DNA from: Phoronis ovalis
Lineage: Eukaryota; Phoronida; Phoronidae
Assembly: GCA_028565635.1 (NCBI GenBank)
Contig: JAOXYB010065634.1
Span: 1-10,279 of the forward strand
Reading direction: 5' to 3'
Length of the DNA stretch: 10,279 bases
Made by a program: the position numbers and the translations under genes. Below the pieces are notes generated by a model. It was not told where the DNA came from. It did not search any database and saw nothing but the letters and a program-made list of their open reading frames with translations. Shown piece after piece: positions 1 to 8,060 of this stretch. How positions within the stretch are numbered: the stretch's first letter is position 1; each line of letters opens with the position of its first letter.

Positions 1-136
1 TGCAGAATTGAAGCGAATAAGGTGAATAACCGAATTTACACATGTCCAACACACTAAACACCTCCTTAAAATAAAGAGCTCCGCATATCAGAAGCGCATC
101 AAAGTAGAATAAAGCGCGTCGAGATATTTGAAGATA

Positions 137-212
137 GAAGCGAATTAAAGCATGCTAGTGTGAATGGAAAATGAAGTGCTTTATTATAGAGCGCTTTATT
201 ATGAAGCACTCC
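137..212 (+). repeat. Short inverted and direct repeats of a decayed element
   Basis: The words gaagcgaataa (10-20), gaagcgcatcaaag (91-104) and gaagcgaattaaag (137-150) recur. Then gctttattat occurs twice (179-188 and 193-202) between inverted arms agtgctt (175-181) and aagcact (204-210). The block 1-240 is otherwise non-coding. A stretch at 218-235, taagtgtgaattgggcta, resembles the dispersed family at 4050-4885. It may be the end of a non-autonomous element cut by the window edge. Confidence 0.45.
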
Positions 213-258
213 AAGTGTAAGTGTGAATTGGGCTATTAACATATTAGGGAATATTTGT

Positions 259-870
259 AGGCACTTTTAGCAAGATTCATCAAGTAATTTGAATTTTTTT
301 GTAAAAATGATATCCACTTTTGAGCGAAAATGGCAAACTTTAAAATTTTGCTAATTTCCACAGTCAGTGGAAGTACTGTAAAGAGCTGTCAAATGGCTAG
401 TGTGTCACATATATTATATTCTTAATACAAAACTTAGTAAGCTATCAGAAATTTATTGCAAAAAAAGCTATCCACTTTTGAGACAAAATGGTACAACTTT
501 TAAAATTTTGTTACTTTACACAGTATCAAATGCAGAGACTGCAAAGAGCTGTTATATCATAAATGGGTAGTTTGTCTCATATATTATATTTTTAAGTTAG
601 CTCATACAAAAACTTGGTAAGTTATTAATTATATAGCTATTTTGGGTATTTTACATTTTAAAGTTAAATCAATTCACTAAAATATATTCACACATTATAT
701 AAGAAGTAAATATTGACAGCTTTATATAGATTCATGAGGTAATATGAAATGTGTTGTAAAAAGATCCATTTTTGAGAAAGCAATGGCCACTTTAAAATTT
801 TTCACATTATCTCAAATGTACGAAATTCAGGCAAAACGACTACAAGAATAAATGGCTAACTCTCCTTACT
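259..870 (+). repeat. Three diverged copies of one repeat, roughly 160-290 nt apart
   Basis: The anchor tatccacttttgag occurs at 311-324 and 469-482, and as gatccatttttgag at 763-776. In each case it is followed by an AAATGG word and TAAAATTTT. Copies 1 and 2 also share a later block, tgtcacatatattatatt (403-420) against tgtctcatatattatatt (573-590), with one mismatch in 18. Copies 1 and 3 share an upstream block (agattcat..., gtaaaaa) that copy 2 lacks. No coding potential was seen. Divergence suggests an old local duplication or a decayed element. Confidence 0.75.
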
Positions 871-1970
871 TAGTGAATTAAGATGTTTACAAGATCAGTC
901 ACGGCCTTGTAGCAACAACTCTTGTAAAGTCTGTTTCACTATTTTATGTCGCAGGTGTTTGATCATATATCGCCGGAAAAAAAAACATCTCTAGTTTACT
1001 TTTGTAATTCTAAAGTGAAAACAACAGACCAACCATTTTTAATTTGTGAAAATTATGATTTTTGTAATTATTGGTTTTTTGTTGAAAAATGTTTTTTCAA
1101 TACCTCATGTTGAACGTTTGCCCGAAATCATTCATAAACATAATTCATAAACATACTTTGGGCTATAGATTCCATCTAATTAACAAGTGTGCTTAAGTCT
1201 GAAAACTCTATTGTGTAGACTTTTTTTTTGGAAGTTTTAGGTTATAGAGTATTTATTTTAGTTAGTGATCAGGTCTCTTAATTTTTGGTATAGTGATCCC
1301 GGATAGTGTTTCATACTTGACTTGTTTCACCACAGTGGCTTCAGCAGGTCAAGTAAGTGTCAGATTTTTGGATAGTTTGGAAGCAGTTTCTCAGTAAGAT
1401 CTCTAAAATCCCAAATAAGCAACCCTAAAGTGAAATTTGAAGAACTCGCATAATTATAATCATGAACATATGCCAAGAATCTCAGTCAATATTTACCTTA
1501 ATAATTCAATTCCCCCCGGTTCATTACGTTCAGTGTCTTCATGTATATATTTAGACACTACGTACATGCATGCAGTGTATTATATTTTATGCCAATGACA
1601 GTGACTGATGAACTGATGTTACGTTACATGTACATAAATAAAAATTTAGTTAACTTTTAGTTAAAATCAATAAAATACAAGACTCATGTCTGAAAATGTA
1701 TATATAATAAATAATAAATTATAGCCTTTACTCATTCTTTAAGAATGCTGAAAGCACTAGGGTATTATAAAAATAATGTCTGTTGAAAACTTATTAAAAA
1801 TTAAATACAGCTATCTGAGTCATTGGCAACTAACTCATAAGGGATTTCCTTGCACAAAGAAGCAGATAACTACCAGTTAAATATGTATACGTATTTACAA
1901 TTTGCTATACCGCAACAACCTTGACTCTCAAATTTAATATCACTGAAAACAGGGAAATGTTCTATTTTTT
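871..1970. other. AT-rich stretch with no feature recognised
   Basis: Both strands were read for open frames with splice signals, RNA-like folds and repeats. Only short AT-rich simple sequence was found. Confidence 0.5.
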
Positions 1971-1971
1971 A

Positions 1972-2125
1972 CTTATAAATGTACAGGGTATTTGGAAGAA
2001 ACCTTCGTCGGTAATGCTGCCAGGGATTTTTCCAGCTTTTACGAATTAAAATCAAACAGCAGCTGTTAATGATGCGGCGTCCAACTGCTTTACGGGATCA
2101 CCACTAACTAGGGATCTACCTTAAT
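1972..2125. other. GC-richer island with coding-like stretches on both strands
   Basis: The plus strand reads CTGYLEETFVGNAARDFSSF and then YELKSNSSC to a stop. The minus strand across 2066-2125 reads GRSLVSGDPVKQLDAASLTA and then AV to a stop. Both are short and neither has a clear start, and the plus side has only a modest acceptor (atgtacag). Flanking DNA is AT-rich and featureless. It is probably a fragment of a mobile element or an old gene remnant; I do not recognise it. Confidence 0.25.
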
Positions 2126-2158
2126 GACTCTTATTGAATTGCAAGCAATTTAATTCGT
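2041..2158. repeat. Short inverted repeat pair
   Basis: The word acgaattaaa at 2041-2050 recurs inverted as tttaattcgt at about 2149-2158, about 100 nt apart. The right arm sits next to a small hairpin, aattgcaagcaatt. The pair could bound a tiny foldback element. Arms of 10 nt in AT-rich DNA are weak evidence. Confidence 0.3.
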
Positions 2159-2695
2159 TAAGTTTACATTCTTAAATCCAACTCCCAGGCTAAACACACA
2201 CATTGTTTTAAAAATGTTTATAATTTTGGGTGTTCTTTTACACATAAAAATTAAATATATCAATGACAATATGTCATGAATCTGAGTTACTATTAAATCA
2301 ATATATTCAATTTCATCATAAAAAAATTACGTAGAAAAGTGGCGTTTTCTACTTTGTGCCATAATAAGACGATGAACCTCAGTAGTAGAGTATTTTTCAT
2401 ATCAGTTAACATTGTTTCTTTTCTGGATCACATAATTGGCAGAATATAGCACATTTAAGTTTATAGGGAGTCGTTAATGTTTTAGCTTTGCGCAAAACAT
2501 GAGTGGCATCACTCAACAACGCATTCCAAACTTTGTGGAAAAGGTCGGGAAAATGGCATTTATTTTGAAAAAAAAATCAGTGTGTAATTTCAAAGAGAGA
2601 CAATCGAAATTAATATTTAAAATACATTACAAAGTTCTAAAACGTTACATGTTATGTCCAGCTGCAAATATTCTATGCAGACGCATTATTCATAT

Positions 2696-2797
2696 TCACT
2701 TATATTTTGTAAAAGTATGAACATCAAGTAAAAGGAGACCGAACGACCCTGGAATAGTCCCAGATGTATGTTGTACGCACACTTGCATTAAATCTTT
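2696..2797 (-). other. Possible isolated terminal exon, minus strand
   Basis: A good acceptor (attcatttcctcag) is followed by an open phase 0 frame of 33 codons, starting KDLMQVCVQHTSGTIPGSFG and ending in a TGA at 2696-2698. A phase 1 frame is also open and reads RFNASVRTTYIWDYSRVVRS. It could be a distal exon of the minus-strand gene above, since phase 0 would fit the exit of the 6000-6182 exon, or chance. A 73-codon plus-strand ORF at 2499-2720 overlaps it, contains a run of nine A, and has no recognisable motif. Confidence 0.2.
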
Positions 2798-2799
2798 CT

Positions 2800-3450
2800 G
2801 AGGAAATGAATTACTTATTGAGGAAGAATCTCTGTAAAATTAATTTAATTATTTCCAAGGAAATTGTTCGGTTCGTACTTGTATTTCAAAATTAATTTCT
2901 ATGTTTTGAACTTTGAATCTTCAATATCTAACATCTAACTCTGAAATATAAATGACCAATTGATTCCTGGGTTAAACCTAAGCAATTTTTACAAGTCAGT
3001 CTTAAAGCTGGCAACATACACAGTTCTGGAGTTACAACCTATTTCTTAAAAAAAAGATCACAACTTACTGAACATTTGAAGAAAAAGAAATAATTCGTAC
3101 AAAGCCAATAGGCTAATTGCTCCCTTATAGGAGCAACTCTAATAAAATACCACAGAAGCATCAAACAGTTCATCTGCCCAATGTGCTAACAGTAAATCTG
3201 AACATGTGTCAATCTATAATATCCAAAATTAGACCGTTGGCCTCTAAGTAACCAAGGTTAACACTTTCCCTTCCCCCAGGTATGTTATCCCTGATATAAC
3301 ATGTCAAACTTTTCTCTTTGAATTAATATGGCTTACTGAAACATGTTCTAATATAAATTATAAAAAAGAAAAGTCATTGCCACACAAATAATCAATACTA
3401 GAGTATAACGTTACAATTTGTAATACAATGTAGCAGCTGGTGTCAAAACT
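2800..3450. other. AT-rich stretch; one small hairpin only
   Basis: No supported exon was found. A perfect 7-nt stem with a 6-nt loop (ttgctcc cttata ggagcaa) occurs at 3117-3136; its meaning is unknown. Confidence 0.45.
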
Positions 3451-3458
3451 TAATGATG

Positions 3459-3560
3459 ATTGCATTTTGAAATGTAATAATTATTACATGTTGAAACGAA
3501 TTACGTTGCAAAATGCAATATATATATAGTTATTACACTTTGCAACTTCATTACACTAGT
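3459..3560. repeat. Nested palindrome block, MITE-like
   Basis: The 18-nt stretch at 3472-3489 (atgtaataattattacat) is a perfect palindrome. It is enclosed by perfect 11-nt inverted arms, attgcattttg (3459-3469) and caaaatgcaat (3509-3519). Downstream ttattacactttgcaa repeats the same vocabulary in inverted order. Such nested symmetry is typical of foldback or MITE elements. The element borders and target duplications are not clear. Confidence 0.65.
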
Positions 3561-4049
3561 GGTTACTACACGGCCTGCTAGCGGTCACCAATAGAACTAA
3601 CAAACTGAATAACCAAAATTACTGGAAAGCGCTTTGGATTAATTTATTTCTTTCCCCTACTGAATTATCGCTGATTCAATCTATTGTATGCAGTTCTTTT
3701 ATTACACTAAACTTGAATAAAATCGCATTGTTTTCAGCCAGCCGTGTTTAGATTTCTTATTAAGATTAATATCAACCAGTTGAAATGTTATTATCGTAAT
3801 TTCAAGACTGCTGTTTAGAAACTACAAGATTATTTACTGTTTTACACATTGTAATGTATATCAGATGATCTGATGTTTTATTTAAATTCATACTTAATTA
3901 CACCGAGTATTATTTTAAAACATGATATTTTAATTACCGGTCGAGATCACTTAGTATACCAAGTCCCCGAGAATATTCCGAATAATTTATTTTTTCTGCT
4001 ATAAATAATCGTTATTTATAATTTTTATTGTAATAATGCCGTTAAAGTT

Positions 4050-4100
4050 CAAATTAACAAGTGTGAACCGGGCAACAATTTCCCTTTATTTATCATGTCA
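4050..4100 (+). repeat. Dispersed repeat, copy A (partial)
   Basis: It contains aacaagtgtgaaccgggc followed by a CAATTTCCCTTT-like tail, matching the 3' half of the family best seen in copies D and E. The upstream CTAGAATTTATTTAG part is poorly conserved. Confidence 0.55.
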
Positions 4101-4145
4101 ATTATAACAAACAGTAATTCCTCTAATTTTCTTATAACTTTCAGT

Positions 4146-4231
4146 AACAAAAATGAAGAACTTTCTGTTATTATTCTGTCTAGAATTCAATTAGACTACC
4201 ACTAGTTCGGTGAGTGTGGCTCATTTTATAT
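4146..4231 (+). repeat. Dispersed repeat, copy B
   Basis: It starts aacaaaaatgaagaactttc and continues through ctgttattattctg, ctagaattcaattagactac, and a diverged AGTGTG segment. It matches copy F at 8643 closely over the first 45 nt. It lies about 140 nt after copy A, about the spacing of copies D and E. Confidence 0.7.
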
Positions 4232-4599
4232 GTATATGAGCTTTATCACATTTTCCTTCGAGTTAGATGGGGAATCTAATGGTGTACTTATGCCAGCTTG
4301 CTAAAAATTTAAAAAAGAAATGTACAAAATCCTTATAGGTACATCCTTAGTAATGAAATGATAGTCGTTTCGGCTGTTTGTCAAAAGTATATAGCAGTAG
4401 TATAAACCTCCTTTTTAAAATTAATGCGCTTGGGTAAAGCACAGGGTAATTGAGTGTACATTTCGTGCGTAGGCAATTAAATTACACATTTAAACGTACA
4501 CACGTAAACAACATCATAAAATGAATATCGGGTCATTGAATTTGTAAAGTTTGTTAATTTTAGTGCCTTATCGCCTATTATACAAACAAAAAATATAAT

Positions 4600-4640
4600 A
4601 GCAAGTGTGGTGAACCAGACTATGCAATTTTCCTCTTATT
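4600..4640 (+). repeat. Dispersed repeat, copy C (partial)
   Basis: The segment agcaagtgtggtgaaccag followed by tatgcaattttcctctt matches the CAAGTGTGAACYGGGCAATTTCCCTT half with small insertions. The 5' half is not detectable. Confidence 0.45.
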
Positions 4641-4680
4641 AAAATGTTAATTTTAGTTATATATTGAAATTTTGACTATT

Positions 4681-4750
4681 TTTATCCTATCTAGAATTTA
4701 AGTAGGCTACCACAAGTGCGAACTGGGCCATTTCCCTTCCCTTGTCATAT
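4681..4750 (+). repeat. Dispersed repeat, copy D
   Basis: It reads tttatcctatctagaattta, then agtaggctaccacaagtgcg, then aactgggccatttcccttcc. This is the clearest copy of the central and right parts. On the minus strand this copy happens to give an open stretch, which is why it can be mistaken for an exon. Confidence 0.7.
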
Positions 4751-4800
4751 TTATTGATGGGAAGCTGTAAGATTACATAAAATATTGTTATGCTTGCAGA

Positions 4801-4885
4801 AACAAAAGCGAGTAATGTTCTGTTAACATTCAATCTAGAATTTATTTAGATCACCGCAAGTGCTAACGAGCAATTTTCTTTCGAG
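4801..4885 (+). repeat. Dispersed repeat, copy E
   Basis: It begins aacaaaagcgagtaatgttc, then ctgttaacattcaatctaga, then atttatttagatcaccgcaa, then a diverged right part ending gcaattttctttc. It shares its left half with copies B and F and its right half with D, which joins the partial copies into one family with a unit of about 85 nt or more. Confidence 0.7.
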
Positions 4886-5139
4886 CTTAAGCAGCCTGTA
4901 TGTGCCTGGAATGATAACAAAACGCAATAAAATCTTCAATTTTAAAATTAATTAATGTATTTTTCAAAAATTAGTAAGAGCATGCAGTTACAATACGTTG
5001 TTGATTGTCAACTCTAATCTTGAACAGGAACTTAAAATAATTACAGTCCTTAAACTGTGGTCTTGAATATGTAAATGTGTCCAGATGAAATTCTTACAAA
5101 AGTTCCAACAACAGCGCTCAATATTGCCTTTCAGTAAAA

Positions 5140-5222
5140 TCATAGAAATGTTCCTTTTCTGAATGCATGTTTGATCTTTAGGATCCAAATATCTCTTAAT
5201 TTCTTTACAATTAATTCTTTAA
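5140..5222 (-). CDS. Tentative terminal exon of the hidden minus-strand gene
   Basis: A good acceptor (ttaatattattatttcag) is followed by a frame entering in phase 1, which matches the exit phase of the 5636-5690 exon. It reads KELIVKKLRDIWILKIKHAF then RKGTFL and a TGA at 5140-5142. The segment is basic and helical in character. If all five exons are right, the protein is about 110 residues. The nearest AATAAA on this strand is at 4841-4846, about 295 nt beyond the stop and inside a dispersed repeat. A 66-codon ORF over 4988-5188 in another frame is not favoured. Confidence 0.35.
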
Positions 5223-5635
5223 CTGAAATAATAATATTAAATGTGTGAATACCGTCATATGTCATATTGAAAATTCTAAATAATAACATTATCAATAATC
5301 ATGTATCCCACAGTAACTGCTAAATGTCTTGTGCCATAAATTATACATTAGTTGGTCTTGAGTATATCCAGATAATAAGTTTTGTAGAAAAATTAGTGTT
5401 ATAAAAGAGTCACTGGCCATACACATATACTCACATATTTTTATGGTGTCTTCAATTCTTGCTTTTAACACATTACCAAAGCATTAAAAAGATACCAGAA
5501 TACTGTAAATTACATTCTTGATTTTAAATTCCACTACCAACTCAATTTGTCGTTGTTATGCAAACAGCTATCCATGGTGTGTCTGAAAAAATACTGTCAT
5601 TCTAAAATGCTACCTAGCTTAATACACCCACTCAC

Positions 5636-5690
5636 CTTTTGTTCTTCGTAAATCCACCTTTGAATATTCTATAGTCAGCGTTGCATCTTT
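5636..5690 (-). CDS. Tentative fourth exon of the hidden minus-strand gene
   Basis: A strong 5' splice site (AAAAG|GTGAGTG) marks an exon end at 5636. The acceptor is less clear. Starting after tatagcacag at 5690 gives phase 0 entry, which matches the exon before, and 18 codons reading KDATLTIEYSKVDLRRTK, leaving one nucleotide (phase 1). Alternatives using the same donor are an acceptor at tatag giving NIQRWIYEEQK (phase 0 exit), or the very pyrimidine-rich tttctttttctag near 5830 with a 63-codon open frame that does not match the phase of the exon before. The donor is credible; the chosen start is a guess guided by phase. Confidence 0.35.
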
Positions 5691-5999
5691 CTGTGCTATA
5701 CAGCACAACCTGACGTGTTCTCGTATTGGAAGTAATCAATATCAAAATTATGACAGACTTGCAATTCAACCTGTATTCACCCAGTACAGAATGTGAAGTT
5801 GATTGAGTAAAAACTAAAGCTGTTATTGCTAGAAAAAGAAACTGTTTATGGACGACAACGACGACGAATAGCCTACACATATATGCCCATGCACTAGGTA
5901 CAATGAGCATAAATATGGAAATCTGTCTCAACATGGAGAACCTAGTCTTTCACTACATTTGACTGTATACATAAAAAAACAAATGATAATAATCTTCAC

Positions 6000-6182
6000 C
6001 TTTAAGATAAGGTTATAATTAGCATTTTTCAAAACGTCAGGTTTTCGTGTATCCCCATCTTTCAGTTTAACCTGCTGGTAGTTTTTGCTCTTTTTATTGA
6101 AATACTTCCAGCCTATGTGGCATCTACTTGTACTTTTGTCAGCATTGCCATATCGCTGTCTTTTTTCCGTGTCTGTTAAGAT
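6000..6182 (-). CDS. Candidate 183-nt internal exon of the hidden minus-strand gene
   Basis: Bounded by gatatttcag at the 5' end and AAAG|GTGAAG at the 3' end, this exon holds exactly 61 codons with phase 0 at both ends. It starts ILTDTEKRQRYGNADKSTSR, continues CHIGWKYFNKKSKNYQQVKL, and ends with KDGDTRK and a polar stretch to NLILK. The composition is rich in Lys, Asn and Asp with regularly spaced aromatics, as in a small folded nuclear or cytoplasmic domain. The IGW...F...Y..V.....G.TR pattern vaguely recalls a conserved module of uncharacterised animal proteins (ubiquitin-like folds with GGGTR), but this is from memory and weak. The methionine ORF over the region begins four codons earlier inside the intron and runs on into the next intron, which is why the exon looks like an unremarkable 88-codon ORF. 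Confidence 0.7.
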
Positions 6183-6557
6183 CTGAAATATCAAACGAAA
6201 AAGTACCGAACACTATTGTAATGGATAATAAGTTTAACTAATTAACACTGATGATTAAATATTTATGTAACTGCACAAGTAAATTTAATCTTAATTTAAT
6301 ATCTCATTGCTAATCACTTTCTCTTTTTCGACTTTTTTCTCTCTTGAAAGTTTACAACCAAATGTCTATGTCCTCTGATGCAACTACCAAAAAAATAATT
6401 GCACCTTTTAAAGAATGATCACCATTTTTGTAACATTTCATTAGCAACAATCATTATGACAAACAACTGCACATTCGAATTGTAATTAATTTGTGCAGAA
6501 ATATGGTATTACATTAGTGCTGAAAGGAACCTATGGTAGGTTGTTTTTTTTTAAATA

Positions 6558-6746
6558 GGGCCAGTTAGACTCAGGTCAAAGCGCTGCCTCATACACAAGT
6601 AACTAACCTGACTACCTTTCTATAAGGGCTCAAAACGCAGCCTGTTGCCCAGAGTTCGTATCTGAAGGCGACTTAATGCCTCATCTTGCCCAACAAACCC
6701 ACGACATTGGTCAGTTGTTGTTATCTGTAGTAAATAAACAAACAAC
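6558..6746 (+). mobile_element. Degraded tRNA-derived SINE-like remnant
   Basis: The left end (gggccagttagactcaggtc, then aaagcgctgcctc) resembles a tRNA 5' half containing an A box, and agttcgtatct at 6653-6663 resembles a B box (GGTTCGAATCC). The right end runs into an A-rich simple tail, taaataaacaaacaac. The distance between the boxes is about 40 nt longer than in a tRNA, so the copy is rearranged or carries an insertion. It is not a functional tRNA gene. The flank just before it (gttgttttttttaaat) is roughly the reverse complement of the tail. It lies in intron 2 of the proposed minus-strand gene. Confidence 0.5.
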
Positions 6747-6980
6747 ATTTCGATGAGGGAATTTAATGAATTAACAGAAACATATTACTTAATAGATTTA
6801 TTTTCAATTAACACAAGGTGCACAGCCCTTGAGTTTACGATTAAGTTATATCATAGTACAAGGCGATACAGAAATTCAATAACTTTAATGTACTACATAC
6901 AGGGTATTAATCTTGTATATTGCGTTTAGTGTTCAATATTACAAAATGTGACTAAAATACAATAAAATATTTAAGATCAC

Positions 6981-7064
6981 CTGTTCTGTAACGAATGCTT
7001 GCAATATCTCCGGAGTATTCAATAGAGGATCTTCCATCAAAAGTGATGTTATATTTGACATGTC
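6981..7064 (-). CDS. Candidate 84-nt internal exon of the hidden minus-strand gene
   Basis: A very good 3' splice site (a T-rich run ending in gactttag) precedes the exon, and AACAG|GTGATC ends it. The phase 0 frame is fully open for 28 codons, starting DMSNITSLLMEDPLLNTPEI and ending QAFVTEQ. It looks like a short acidic, amphipathic helical segment. Entry and exit are both phase 0, so it joins M-A-E-M before it and the 183-nt exon after it without breaking the frame. A second frame across the same 84 nt is also open with symmetrical phase 1 ends and reads HVKYNITFDGRSSIEYSGDI, continuing ASIRYRT. I prefer phase 0 because it fits both neighbours. No function is recognised. Confidence 0.6.
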
Positions 7065-7434
7065 CTAAAGTCAAAACAAAACACTGTGAGTCTGTATACA
7101 ACTATGATGTCTGCAGGGGTCTGTTACAAGGGGTTGAGGTTATGCATGTTATTAAACTAAATTTAATAGTATATAGTTATATTTTTAACTGAGCAATATA
7201 CTGTACATTTGAATTGAACGTGCACTTGGATTTATATATGAGACACTGCTACGAATCGTACACTTAGTCATAGGATGTGACTTATGACTTATAGCTACAA
7301 TCACATCCATATTACCATTACAAAGAAAGTGTGCACATGGGCGAAATACTGAGTTGAATTGTTATATTAAAAACAAAAAGCATCTACAACTACAAGTATA
7401 CATTACAGGAGATTTATATCACTTGCAATACTGA

Positions 7435-7837
7435 ATCATCTCAAACTCCGGGGAGGCATACCACAAAAAGTGGGTAAGCACGTTTCAACAAATGTTCACG
7501 TCAAAGAGGGCACTTTTCGAGGATTAGGTATGTAACGTGCGTTATGTGTTTAGGATACTTTTTTGCCCAAAAATCACAAAAATGGGAAGGGGTGCTTTTT
7601 GCGAATTTCATACTGCCTTATTAGGGTTGTCATCTAGGCATCACGTGTTAGGGTATTAACTTTGCCGAGATACTTGCCCTCGCCTCGCATGAAGGAGGGG
7701 TCATAATTTTTATGGATAGTCTAAGGGTGATGTAATTTATTTGAGCAAGTCCTAGAGGGGGGTTCAATTTTTATGTGCACAATGTGTTTGAAACGCACCA
7801 ACCACCCTGTGGTAATTTCTGACCCCCAGTCACTAAT
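7435..7837 (+). pseudogene. Decayed coding-like block, probably a mobile-element fragment
   Basis: A GC-richer patch in the intron shows long plus-strand reading with few stops. One frame runs from 7435 to the TAA at 7657-7659 with a single internal TAG (7525-7527), including MFTSKRALFED and ILFCPKITKMGRGAFCEF. The next frame then takes over from 7658 (NFAEILALASHEGGVIIFMD), is broken by TAA at 7733 and TGA at 7742, and resumes as ASPRGGFNFYVHNVFETHQP to a TGA at 7820. GGVIIF and GGFNFYVH look like two diverged copies of one motif about 60 nt apart. This is what a frameshifted transposon fragment would look like; I do not recognise the family. Confidence 0.4.
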
Positions 7838-7930
7838 TAGCACTGGGTCTTTAGTCATTCTGGTAGAGATTAGTATATATTCTTTATCTCGGATATGTTA
7901 AATAAATAACATTACAGTTTAAGTACTTAC

Positions 7931-7942
7931 CATCTCTGCCAT
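7931..7942 (-). CDS. Candidate first coding exon of a hidden minus-strand gene (Met-Ala-Glu-Met)
   Basis: The minus strand reads aaaacATGGCAGAGATG followed immediately by GTAAGTAC. The ATG has A at -3 and G at +4, a good start context. The GTAAGT is a consensus 5' splice site. Four codons are coding and the exon ends in phase 0, which matches the entry phase of the next exon at 7064. A promoter-like cluster lies about 65-170 nt upstream. A four-codon exon cannot be proven by composition; the case rests on the start context, the donor and phase agreement downstream. The 5' UTR presumably extends to about 8000. Confidence 0.55.
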
Positions 7943-8007
7943 GTTTTAAGCAATATAGGTCGATCAATTAAGTCAGTCAGACAGTCACGATTATGCCTTA
8001 GAAAAGT

Positions 8008-8059
8008 GCGGGAAACCTGACTTCCGTTCAGTTGTCGATTTCACGACGTCACTTCCGTT
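8008..8059 (-). promoter_or_regulatory. Promoter-like motif cluster upstream of the hidden gene
   Basis: Within about 50 nt there is an E2F-like GCGGGAAA (8008-8015), two ACTTCCG words (8020-8026 and 8051-8057; ETS-like CGGAAGT on the other strand), and a CRE-like palindrome GACGTC extended to TGACGTC on the minus strand (8045-8051). CpGs are clustered here although the surroundings are AT-rich. Such motif sets are typical of animal TATA-less promoters. The cluster sits 65-120 nt upstream of the proposed ATG at 7942 on the same strand. Motif identity is by consensus only. Confidence 0.45.
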
Positions 8060-8060
8060 G

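Noticed and set aside
2499-2720. 73-codon plus-strand ORF
   Set aside because: This length is expected by chance in AT-rich DNA. It contains a run of nine A and shows no domain.
4700-4770. Minus-strand open stretch LPINKYDKGREMAQ...
   Set aside because: It falls inside copy D of the dispersed repeat, and the other copies are not open in the same frame, so the coding look is coincidental.
4988-5188. 66-codon minus-strand ORF
   Set aside because: No splice-compatible start or motif was found. A phase-compatible exon in another frame (5140-5222) uses a better acceptor.
5632-5934. 100-codon minus-strand ORF with a hydrophobic start
   Set aside because: The hydrophobic N-terminal part is mostly intron-like T-rich sequence containing a strong acceptor. 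Only the part before the donor at 5636 may be exonic, and then in a different frame.
6558-6746. Functional tRNA gene
   Set aside because: The spacing between A- and B-box-like segments is far too long and no cloverleaf can be folded by eye. A SINE remnant fits better.
6995-7192. 65-codon plus-strand ORF
   Set aside because: It lies antisense to the 84-nt exon with strong splice sites on the minus strand and has no recognised motif. The minus-strand reading explains the region better.
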